Shown one piece after another: positions 55,357-64,000 of a stretch of DNA of 64,000 nucleotides. The first letter of the stretch is position 1. The number at the start of each line of letters is the position of its first letter. A program made the translations under genes and the position numbers. Source of the DNA: Maea johnstoni (Eukaryota; Annelida; Polychaeta; Spionida; Magelonidae). A model generated the notes under the pieces. The model ran no database searches. It was given only the letters and a program-made list of their open reading frames with translations, and was not told the origin of the DNA. The stretch is taken from positions 12,975,269-13,039,268 of the forward strand of contig OZ012690.1 of the NCBI GenBank assembly GCA_963942565.1, read 5' to 3'.

Positions 55357-56526
55357 GAACATGCACTCTTCCTTTCATTATTATATGAGCATCCAGTTAC
55401 TTTGAAGTAAACATTTATATGTATACCTGTATTGAAGAGAATGGTCCAGGTTGTTTGAAGGTCATTCTCCGTTTGAGTTTCTCATAGCTATATTGTCATG
55501 TGATGACCAGCATCTGATCGATATGATGGGTTTATTTCTAATCAAAACCGATTTTACTTTTCTTTTCTCCACTCATATTAAATCCGACTGTGACCTTAAA
55601 CTCAAGTAGAAATTGACGTTTAGCTCAATTACATTGTTGGGTATGAGAATTCTGTAAATCCTATGTAACATCAATTATAATTTATGTCTTTAAGTGCCAA
55701 AATTCTGTTTTGTTTTTGTTGTACAGTTGTGCTTCTATCTTGCCAGCCATTATCATAATACATACATGTATTTACATAACAATTATCAACTTATGTATAG
55801 ATAATGTTTCTACCTGGTTCAAAGATACTTGATATAATTGGAAATGTATGCAGAATGTATACCAGTTTCTGGAAGTTGTGATTGAATATGAATTATTCGT
55901 AATTGATTGAATAATATTCCTGGCAATATATCTAGTATCTTCTTTTGATGAAAATGTATACTCTGAACTCCTATTTGGACAAGAAGTTGGAAGTGGTCTT
56001 GTCCACACTATAATAGTTAATGTGTTTGCCAACAGATCACAACTTGTTTTTATTATAATGTTAGTGGCTCTAATATTCACTTACTTTCTATGCATTACCT
56101 TAGAAGACCAAACACATTCTTTTCTTAATCCAAGGCATTACCATTAATAGCTTGAATTTAAGGGGCTGATATTTATAATATTTATAATACTTGTTTGTCT
56201 GATTAGCTTGGCCAAGGACAAACAGGTTTTAAGAATGCAATGACTTTATCAGAGAAAATTCAAATTGTTTTTAATAAATCTTCTAAAATTTTGTTTACAA
56301 AATATGCAATTTTTATTGTTTTGACATGTGAGATGATTAAATGCATTAAGAATGCATTCTGTATGCTGACCACTGAGCCAATCATATCCATTCAAGCCTG
56401 TAGCCCTCAAAATGGTCCGGCTATTTTGGCAATATCATTCTGACTGGTGTTTTTTAAAACACAAATATTTGAAGGAGAAATGCGTATATATCCCAACCAC
56501 CCACTCCCCTGCTAGTGTCTTCTTTC
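55357..56526. other. Non-coding, TTAA-2 scrap near 56384
   Basis: Nothing coding was seen (the 102-codon minus frame at 55772-56080 has no motif). 56384-56490 has CCATTCAAGCCTG..ATATTTGAAGGAGAAATGC, a decayed TTAA-2 piece. Confidence 0.45.
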
Positions 56527-56692
56527 TTAACCCTTCCAATGCTGAGGCTATTTTCGTTCGAAGCGCAAGGATGCAAAATTTTGAAAATCATCTAAACCCT
56601 GTCATGTTGGTATTCATTGGAAAGCTCTCACCGAGTACATTCAGATGAGTACCCATTTGCCATGGTTTCAGCCATTTCTCAGCTTTTTGTTA
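56527..56692 (+). mobile_element. TTAA-1 MITE copy 20, left half (interrupted)
   Basis: It begins TTAA-CCCTTCCAATGCTGAGGC and runs in register to CATTTCTCAGCTTTTTG, where the family match stops abruptly. The missing right part is found at 63659-63709. Confidence 0.93.
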
Positions 56693-57076
56693 GAGGTTGT
56701 TGTACAAACAACAACCTATATTCAGTTCGCTTTTGTTGTCTTGCATTCCCGGGGGGGGTCCTGGGAGCTGGTTGATGCATTTTCCCTATGTTGTCTTACA
56801 TGGCATTTTTGGAAAATTCTAGGCGAATGATCTGGAGAGTGGGGTGTGGTGGGGTCGTTTTGTTTAATGTTTCTGTTAGAGTTGGGTGTGTAGTTTATAG
56901 AGTTTGTTTCATTGTTTCTGTGGGTTGCCTAGTTTTTTTTTGGTGGATTTTTACGTGTTTATACATTACGTTTTCTTCACTCCAATACGATTCTGTAGCG
57001 CGTCTGGTCTGGTGGGGCGGCCGTTGGATGCGCATGCGTGGGTGGATGCGCATGCGTGGGTTTTCTGCATATTTAA
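56693..57076. other. Left arm of the block
   Basis: G/T-rich sequence follows the terminal hairpin, with two NRF1-type palindromes TGCGCATGCG at 57029-57038 and 57047-57056 at its right edge. The 134-codon frame from 56788 has no motif. Confidence 0.5.
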
Positions 57077-57290
57077 TGCGATCGGCTAATCACGTGACAG
57101 CACCACGTGGTTTGTCTCTGGTGAATTATCCAATGAGCGGTCTCACTGCCTCACCGTCACACCACGTGGTACTCTTTCCCGCGGTTTATTAACCAATGAG
57201 CGGCTATTTGTATTTCTTTTTGTACTATTTTACTCACGTGTTCATTCACGTATTTCTTACATTGGCTAGGTTACCCTCCGCCATTTTGAA
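57029..57290 (+). promoter_or_regulatory. Promoter-like motif cluster
   Basis: Within 260 bp there are two NRF1-type sites (57029, 57047), CACGTG at 57091, CCACGTGG at 57103 and 57162, CCAAT at 57130 and 57193, a reverse CCAAT (ATTGG) at 57261 and a YY1-type CCGCCATTTTG at 57278. An ETS-type ACCGGAAGT lies at 57856. All but the NRF1 sites recur in the second 861-bp copy. No TATA box is near. Promoter activity is an inference from motif clustering only. Confidence 0.35.
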
Positions 57291-57937
57291 TATCGGTTTT
57301 GCCGAAATTTGCACCCCGATTTCAAAGCTTTCGTTTGTGGCCATCTCTAACTCTAAAATTCTGAAACCAAAAGAATTAACAAGCCAAGTATCTATATTAT
57401 TAAGATTAATTCTTTTGGTTTCGGAAAATCGAAAATATTTTGAGATATTTGTCAACACGCATCGATGGTGGCGTGAACATGGCGATGGGTCGGGTTTGAC
57501 GAAATTTGCACCCCGATTTCAAAGCTTTCGTTTGTGGCCATCTCTAACTCTAAAATTCTGAAACCAAAAGAATTAACAAGCCAAGTATCTATATTATTAA
57601 GATTAATTCTTTTGGTTTCGGAAAATCGAAAATATTTTGAGATATTTGTCAACACGCATCGATGGTGGCGTGTTGACCACGGCGATTAGTACATTCTCAA
57701 TGGTACCTCGCCGATTCCTGTCAATTTCATCAAGCTATCTCCCCCCGATCACAATATGACTACCTACCTGGATAGATGAGATCCTCATCTATCTGATTCA
57801 ATCATTTTTTTAATTCAACTTCAGGTTGGAAGCGAAAAAATAGCTTTTCGCTACAACCGGAAGTTGATTTTTTTGATATAGCGAGATTAGGGCATTGATA
57901 TGCATTGTGTGCATTTCACACAAAAAACATACTTTTC
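57077..57937 (+). repeat. 861-bp direct repeat, copy 1
   Basis: TGCGATCGGCTAATCACGTG starts each copy (57077 and 57938). Inside, a 197-bp unit (57303-57499) is repeated at once (from 57500). Each 197-bp unit holds a 17-bp inverted repeat, GAAACCAAAAGAATTAA and its complement. Near the right end a longer fold pairs 57815-57838 with 57843-57866. The 121-codon frame at 57196 has no domain. Confidence 0.95.
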
Positions 57938-58798
57938 TGCGATCGGCTAATCACGTGACAGCACCACGTGGTTTGTCTCTGGTGAATTATCCAATGAGCG
58001 GTCTCACTGCCTCACCGTCACACCACGTGGTACTCTTTCCCGCGGTTTATTAACCAATGAGCGGCTATTTGTATTTCTCTTTGTACTATTTTACTTACGT
58101 GTTCATTCACGTATTTTTTACATTGGCTAGGTTACCCTCCGCCATTTTGAATATCGGTTTTGCCGAAATTTGCACCCCGATTTCAAAGCTTTCGTTTGTG
58201 GCCATCTCTAACTCTAAAATTCTGAAACCAAAAGAATTAACAAGCCAAGTATCTATATTATTAAGATTAATTCTTTTGGTTTCGGAAAATCGAAAATATT
58301 TTGAGATATTTGTCAACACGCATCGATGGTGGCGTGAACATGGCGATGGGTCGGGTTTGACGAAATTTGCACCCCGATTTCAAAGCTTTCGTTTGTGGCC
58401 ATCTCTAACTCTAAAATTCTGAAACCAAAAGAATTAACAAGCCAAGTATCTATATTATTAAGATTAATTCTTTTGGTTTCGGAAAATCGAAAATATTTTG
58501 AGATATTTGTCAACACGCATCGATGGTGGCGTGTTGACCACGGCGATTAGTACATTCTCAATGGTACCTCGCCGATTCCTGTCAATTTCATCAAGCTATC
58601 TCCCCCCGATCACAATATGACTACCTACCTGGATAGATGAGATCCTCATCTATCTGATTCAATCATTTTTTTAATTCAACTTCAGGTTGGAAGCGAAAAA
58701 ATAGCTTTTCGCTACAACCGGAAGTTGATTTTTTTGATATAGCGAGATTAGGGCATTGATATGCATTGTGTGCATTTCACACAAAAAACATACTTTTT
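57938..58798 (+). repeat. 861-bp direct repeat, copy 2
   Basis: Only about three base differences from copy 1 were noticed by eye (all within 58075-58125). The nested 197-bp duplication is at 58164-58360 and from 58361. Near-identity means very recent duplication, gene conversion or an assembly artefact. Confidence 0.95.
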
Positions 58799-59060
58799 TC
58801 AATAAATTGTCACGTCGCCGTTTCTGGGTCAAAATTTACAAATGGCCCATCAAAGTGTTCGCAACAAATAGGGCTTTTACCCTATTATCATAACTTGTTG
58901 CTTATATTTGTAATTTTTGAAAAAAAATGGCGACTTCGAAAAAAAACGGCAAAAACGGCTTTTTGGAATGTTGATTTAGGAACCCTGGCGAAATTCTAAA
59001 TTTACTTATTAATTTCGCCACTAAAACCGGAAAAAAAGTTTCAACTTCAAGAAAACAGAC
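58799..59060. other. Unique spacer in the block
   Basis: The sequence has many A-runs (GACTTCGAAAAAAAACGGC). Short frames on both strands lack motifs. Confidence 0.4.
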
Positions 59061-60369
59061 TCTAAATAATCCATCCTGCCCATTTGTGGATTTTCTTTGA
59101 TCCCCACAATCGTAAGAAAACAACTTTGAAAAAAACGGAAGTAGTAAATATTTTTATCGCGATTTCAGCAGTCAGTATATATACCCTTCTCACCATGAGT
59201 GTAGTATGCAGTCCTGAAGTTAGCAGACCTTTAATCCTGCCATCCCTTCCGTTCTCACTGTTGTTGTATTTTAGATAAAGATATGATTTTAATTGTTTTG
59301 GGTGACAGGAAAAGTGTGTACTGTTATAATTTATTGGTCACAAACTTATAAGCCCAAAGAGCATGTAATGCGAATGCATGGGATGGCAGGGTTAATGGTC
59401 TGCATACTTCAGGATTGCATTTTCACTCATGGTGAGAAGGGTGTCAAGGGACATAACTGCAGGCAGCACTCATAGAAACTGGCTTCGACATCATACTGCA
59501 TCTACACCAAAGAGCATCATAGGAACTTGATTCACCTGACAACCCAAAATAGTAAGCATACATTAAATTGAAATAAATACAAAAGTATCAATACAAAACT
59601 ATCACTCAATATACAATTTTCTAAAAACACATCCACAAAATATAGAAACCATGCAAATCTTCACTGTCCCTCAAACAAAACAATTACTGTTTAAAGAAGA
59701 TATTGTGTCGGTGTGATAATATAAGATTGCATTTGGTGAGATATGTTTTGTGTTGATATTTTTGTGTTGCTTTGATGGTATGTATGACTCTAAATAATCC
59801 ATCCTGCCCATTTGTGGATTTTTTTTGTTCCCCACAATCGTAAAAAAACAACTTTGAAAAAAACGGAAGTAGTAAATATTTTTATCGCGATTTCAGCAGT
59901 CAGTATATATACCCTTCTCACCATGAGTGTAGTATGCAGTCCTGAAGTTAGCAGACCTTTAACCCTGCCATCCCTTCCGTTCTCACTGTTGTTGTATTTT
60001 AGATAAAGATATGATTTTAATTGTTTTGGGTGACAGGAAAAGTGTGTACTGTCATAGAAACTGGCTTCGACATCATACTGCATCTACACCAAAGAGCATC
60101 ATAGGAACTTGATTTACCTGACAACCCAAAATAGTAAGCATACATTAAATTGAAATAAATACAAAAGTATCAATACAAAACTATCACTCAATATACAATT
60201 TTATAAAAACACATACACAAAATATAGAAACCATGCAAATCTTCACTGTCCCACAAACAAAACAATTACTGTTTAAAGAAGATATTGTGTCGGTGTGATA
60301 ATATAAGATTGCATTTGGTGAGATATGTTTTGTGTTGATATTTTTGTGTTGCTTTGATGGTATGTATGA
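59061..60369 (+). repeat. Second direct duplication of the block (727 and about 580 bp)
   Basis: CTCTAAATAATCCATCCTGC opens both copies (about 59061 and 59788), and TTGCTTTGATGGTATGTATG closes both. Copy 2 lacks about 147 bp found in copy 1 (59326-59472). Apart from that the copies differ at few positions. Confidence 0.93.
59183..59442. repeat. Inverted repeat, 76-bp arms
   Basis: 59183-59258 (ACCCTTCTCACCATGAGTG..CCTGCCATCCC) pairs imperfectly with 59367-59442 (GGGATGGCAGGGTTAATGG..CTCATGGTGAGAAGGGT), with a 108-bp spacer. The right arm lies wholly in the 147 bp missing from the second duplicate. Confidence 0.88.
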
Positions 60370-60381
60370 TTATTTTTTCAG

Positions 60382-60538
60382 GTTGCATGGTGTAGGTGAA
60401 GTAGCAGACCTGAAGTATGCAGGCTTCTACCCTTTGATGCCGATGCCGGTCCCATACCCCTTCAACCCAGTGCTCGGGCCCAAGCAGCATCTCCCTGCAT
60501 TTGTATCGCCCAAGATGCAAAACAAACGAAAATACTGA
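60382..60538 (+). CDS. Candidate terminal exon of an unrecognised gene
   Basis: A 3' splice site (TTATTTTTTCAG ending at 60381) is followed by an open frame of 51 codons in phase 2, ending in TGA at 60536-60538. It reads LHGVGEVADLKYAGFYPLMP, then MPVPYPFNPVLGPKQHLP, and closes with SPKMQNKRKY. An AATAAA lies at 60543-60548, five bases after the stop. Composition is more codon-like than the surroundings. I recognise no family. CCTGAAGTATGCAG in it also occurs, inverted, in the arm at 59404-59417, so the exon and the inverted repeat may share an origin. It could be a captured host exon or chance. No donor exon has been paired with it. Confidence 0.35.
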
Positions 60539-60549
60539 TCAAAATAAAG

Positions 60550-63522
60550 GGAAAATTACAAAGTTTGTGTTTCTGATGTATTTTTTAACACTATTAGGTA
60601 TGATAGAAAGATAAAGAAGTTCAAAGAATGGGAATTTTTTTTGAAATTGTTCTAGACTGATATTTAATGTACATTCACAAACTGGCTCTTATAGTTGTAT
60701 TTCTTGGCACTATTAGGTGTGATAAAAAGATAAAGAAATTCAAAAATAGGGAAGTTTTTTTAAGTGCGGATTTAGATAGAAATATTATGAAAAGTTTGGA
60801 AGATATGTGTTTCAGATGTATTTTTTGGCACTATTAGGTGTGATAAAAAGATAAAGAAGTTCAAATAAAAGGAAATTGTTTTAAATTGCTCCAAACTGAT
60901 ATTAATGTCTATTCACAAACTTGGTTTTTGATTAAAAAGTCTGTAAGTATCATCAGCAGCATTACAAGTGTGTATCAGTCTATTTTAGGTTTAAGTACAA
61001 AGTTATTGCATGCATATTGGGTTTCTGGTAGTGCTGGACCTGCTTTAGTGGCGGAAGATCATGGCCAGGGGCATATGTCCCTTAAGGGGCCATATGGTTG
61101 ATATTTGTGCATGTTTGCATTCAGGCAGTGTTTGGCCATTTTCATGTAAAGGTAAGTCACGGACTAAAGTTCTTCAGGCAGCAGCATATTAGTTGTGGCA
61201 AGCATGCTGCTGGTGGGGTTTTGTTGGCTGTCATTTGCAGTGCTGGTTGTAGGCTTTTCCCATTCATGTTTGGTGATCTACTGGATTAGTGGTGGTGAGT
61301 TTGCCATAGTTTCTTGGATAGCTAGGAGTGGGTTATAGTTTTCGAAAATATTTGAGGGAGGGTTTTAGATAGAATTCTTTTGAAAAAATTGAGGGATATG
61401 TGTTTCAGTTGTATTTTTTGGCACTATTAGGTATGATAAAAAGATAAAGAATTTCAGTGGAAGGGAAATGTTTTAACTGTCCAGGTTTGGGGGTTTTGGA
61501 GCATTTTTCCAGGGAAAAAATTGAATAGTTTGTGTTTCTGATGTATTTATTGGCACTATTAGGTATGATAAAAAGATAAAGAAGTTCAAGAAAGTTGAAT
61601 TTTTTTTAAAATGTTCTAAGCTGATATTTAATGTCCATTCACAAGCTTGGCTCTTATAGTTCATCATCAGGTAGCAAAATCACATAATCCAGGAACATAT
61701 GCCCCTTAAGGGACCATAAGGTTGATCCTTGTGCATGTTTGCACTCAGGCAGTGTTTGGTCATTTTCATGTAAAGGTAAGTCACGGACTAATGTTCTTCA
61801 GGCAGCAGCAGGTAAGTTGTGGCAAGCATGCTATTGGTGGGGTTTTGTTGACTCTCATTTGCAGTGCAGGATGTGGGCTTTTCCCATTCATGTTTGGTGA
61901 TCTACTGGATGAGTGATGGTGGGTTTGTCATAGTTTCTTGGATAGCTAGAAGTGGGTTATAATTTTGGGAAATATTTGGGGGAGGGTTTTAGATAGAATT
62001 CTTATGAAAAAATTGTAGGATATGTGTTTCAGATGTATTTTTTGGCACTATTAGGTATGATAGAAAGATAAAGAATTTAAGGAAAAAGGAAAATGTTTTA
62101 AAATGCTCCAAACATATATTTAATGTCCTTTCACAAAGTTGGCTCGTTTATTTTTTCATCTGGTTGCAATATCACATGAACCAGGGGCATATGCCCCTAA
62201 AGGGTACATAAGGTTGATCCCTGTTCATGTTTGCTTTTAGGCAGTGTTTGGCCATCTTCATGTAAATGTTTTGTGTTACTTTGATGATATGTCAGATGTC
62301 AAATTTTTAACCCCGCCCCCCATCGCTCTCTTTTTCTGAAGTATGTGTGTTAAAATGTTCATGTTTATATTTGGCGGATAGGCTTAGTGATTAGTTTAGT
62401 TTGTCAAAAGTTGCATTTTATTTATGCGTGCTGAATTTTAGGTTATGATGAAATTTTTTATTCGCTGTTTAACTGTTGGTCTTTTTTAATATTTGAGAGC
62501 CGGCACTTATTTTAATGCATGGGCTTTGTTGTATATACTTAGCTTATGTGTTAACATTTTGTGTTGTGGGGGAGAGTCACAAGCCTCTGTTAAGGGGGAG
62601 TGGATTTTTGGCTGTTGGCAACATGTTTGATTTTGATGTGGTGTTATTTGCAGGCAGCCAGTCAGTTTGTTACATGCATCAGTGATTGACTTTAACATTT
62701 TCAGACAGGAGCAGATTTGGCTCCCAGGATTTTAAGTTTAGGGGCTATTAAATTCCTGTGCGGCCACCACGACGGTATGGTTTTGCCAGGGGTGCATTGT
62801 CCAGGTTTGGGGATCTTGGGGCATGCTCCCAGGGAAAAGTTTGAAAGGTTTGTGTTTCAGCTGTATTTTTTGGCACTATTAGGTATGATGAAAAGATAAA
62901 GAATTTCAAAAAAAGGAAAAGTTTTTAAAATGCTTTAAGCTGATATTTAATGTCCGTTCACAAACTTGGCTCCTATAATTCATCATCTGGTAGCAAAATC
63001 ACATGGTTCAGGGGCATATGCCCTTTAAGGGACCATAAGGTTGATCCCTGTGCATGTTTGCATTCTGGCAGTGTTTGGCCATTTTCATGTAAGGGTAAGT
63101 CACGGACTAAAGTTCTTCAGGCAGCATTAAGTAAGTTGTGGCAAGCATGCTATTGGTGGGGTTTTGTTGACTGTCATTTGCAGTGCAGGATGTGGGCTTT
63201 TCCCGTTCATGTTTGGTGATCTACTGGATAGGTGATGGTGGGTGGTGAGTTTGTCAAAGTTTCTGGATAGCTAGAAGTGGGTTATAGTTTTGGAAAATAT
63301 TTGAGGGAGGGTTTTAGATAGAAATCTTATGAAAAATTTGAAAGATATGTGTTTCAGATGTATTTTTTGGCACTATTAGGTATGATAAAAAGATAAAGAA
63401 TTTCATAAAAAAGGAAAATGTTTTATAGTGCTCCAAACTGATATTAATGTCTATTCACAAACTTGGTTTTTGATTAAAAAGTCTGTAAGTATCATCAGCA
63501 GCATTACAAGTGTGTATCAGTC
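60550..63522 (+). repeat. Large irregular tandem array
   Basis: A core phrase, ATGTATTTTTTGGCACTATT then AGGTATGATAAAAAGATAAA, occurs eight times (near 60570, 60700, 60815, 61410, 61540, 62035, 62860 and 63360). Longer units add CATATGCCCCTTAAGGG, TGCATGTTTGCATTCAGGCA, TAAGTCACGGACTAAAGTTC and TTTGGTGATCTACTGGAT, with a spacing of about 620 bp between 61.09 and 61.71 kb. A 95-bp phrase at 60889-60983 recurs at 63429-63522 and brackets the array. Frames of 60-89 codons repeat with the units and are not genes. Confidence 0.92.
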
Positions 63523-63658
63523 TGTAACCACTAACGAAAAAACACAAAAATCAGAAAAATTTCAAAATAGCAAAATATTAAAAAAACAAAAAATTGCAAA
63601 TGATTAACTACAAAAAGACATACAAGGAATCAACCTCTTGACGCCACTGGCGTCTATC
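63523..63658. other. Right arm of the block
   Basis: A-rich sequence precedes CAACCTC and the terminal hairpin GACGCC/GGCGTC at 63640-63654. Confidence 0.6.
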
Positions 63659-63709
63659 TTGTTATCATTTCATGTTGACCAAATTATCCACCAGCAGCAT
63701 AAGGGTTAA
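63659..63709 (+). mobile_element. TTAA-1 MITE copy 20, right half
   Basis: TCATTTCATGTTGACCAAAT, then CCACCAGCAGCATAAGGG-TTAA. It resumes the family exactly where the left half at 56692 stops. Confidence 0.93.
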
Positions 63710-63811
63710 GTTATTCTTAAAAATATCCAGAAAAAGTCTTTTCAAGGGAAAAGTGGAGCAGGGATGTGCAGCCTTTCTTGTTATAATGAAAAAATGCTTT
63801 TTTTGGCCTGC

Positions 63812-64000
63812 TTTACCCCTTTTCTGCATGTGGTTAATTTGTTCAGAACAACATGATGCAAAAAGGGCTGAAATGACTAAAAGCTAAGCATGTTGGTACT
63901 CATCTGGTAGTATTCACTGAGAGCTGTCCAATGGATACCAACAGGGCAGGCTTTATACAGCTTTAAACCATTTTTTTAGCCTTGTGCCTTGGTCGAATGT
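63812..64000 (-). mobile_element. TTAA-1 MITE, divergent copy 21, cut by window end
   Basis: CCCCTTTTCTGCATGTGGTT, CATGATGCAAAAAGGGCTG and GAGAGCTGTCCAATGGATAC follow the family order with more change than elsewhere. The right end is outside the window. Confidence 0.75.

Larger units (their letters stand above)
56693..63658. mobile_element. 6.97-kb insertion block of unknown class
   Basis: The block separates two complementary halves of one TTAA-1 MITE and is flanked by TTGTTA at 56687-56692 and 63659-63664. The left end has a hairpin (arms GGTTGTTGT and ACAACAACC, 4-base loop). The right end has CAACCTC and then a hairpin (GACGCC, loop ACT, GGCGTC). AGAGGTTG at the left is inverted as CAACCTCT just before the right hairpin. 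It contains nested duplications, promoter-like motifs, a candidate exon and a tandem array. No long terminal repeats, transposase, helicase or polymerase frame was seen. Hairpin ends with subterminal inverted repeats recall Helentron-like elements, but a 6-bp duplication does not fit that class. Confidence 0.7.

Noticed and set aside
57196-58422. Two 121-codon frames in the 861-bp copies as a gene pair
   Set aside because: They run through the nested 197-bp repeat and its inverted repeats, with no domain or bias. Identity is explained by recent DNA duplication.
56693-63658. Retroviral, LTR or Polinton-like element
   Set aside because: No long terminal repeats, no long terminal inverted repeats and no enzyme or capsid frame recognised.
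56693-63658. Firm Helitron assignment
   Set aside because: Terminal hairpins are suggestive, but no Rep/helicase frame, no A/T insertion site and an apparent 6-bp duplication speak against it.

Overview
ORGANISM. This is an animal nuclear genome. The only clearly recognisable gene has GT-AG introns and lies in an AT-rich background full of microsatellites, minisatellites, a tRNA-derived SINE, LINE tails and many short DNA-transposon relics. The gene is the 3' part of an ANKRD50 orthologue, and the repeat style is that of a marine invertebrate (deuterostome or lophotrochozoan). I cannot name the species.

LAYOUT. 1-44.2 kb: no convincing host exon. It is intron of the same gene or intergenic DNA, made of (GA)n, (TAC)n and (TA)n arrays, minisatellites with units of 67, 73, about 115, 118 and 134 bp, and dispersed elements. 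44.17-46.73 kb: two coding exons of ANKRD50 on the + strand (7 full ankyrin repeats plus a part, a Ser-rich tail and a C-terminal KKETPL). 46.73-50.66 kb: a probable spliced 3' UTR. 50.7-56.5 kb: more repeats. 56.69-63.66 kb: a block of about 6.97 kb that splits one short transposon relic into two exactly complementary halves. It holds nested near-identical duplications, promoter-like motifs, a candidate terminal exon with a poly(A) signal, an inverted repeat and a large tandem array. I take this to be the most interesting unexplained object here.

REPEAT FAMILIES, with local names used below. TTAA-1: about 210 bp, ends CCCTT..ATGCTG, TTAA target duplications, piggyBac-like MITE, 21 copies. 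TTAA-2: about 230 bp, ends CCCATTCATGCC, TTAA duplications. TTAA-3: CCCTTNCARTG start, two copies. Harb-1: about 232 bp, ends GGCCTAAAAA, TNA 3-bp duplications, PIF/Harbinger-like. hAT-a (TAGACTAGG ends), hAT-b (CATGGTCTTA ends) and hAT-c (TAGGGCTCTCAC ends): all with perfect 8-bp duplications. CAG-1 and CAG-2: CAGG..CCTG ends, apparently 5-6 bp duplications. SINE-Leu: a tRNA-Leu-headed SINE whose head has also been amplified as a 67-bp minisatellite.

HOW IT FITS. ANKRD50 is known in vertebrates as a cargo-sorting partner of SNX27-retromer on endosomes. The conserved C-terminal ETPL fits the SNX27 PDZ-ligand pattern. Everything else reads as non-coding or mobile DNA. No transposase, integrase, capsid or envelope gene was seen, so the MITEs must have been moved by enzymes encoded elsewhere.
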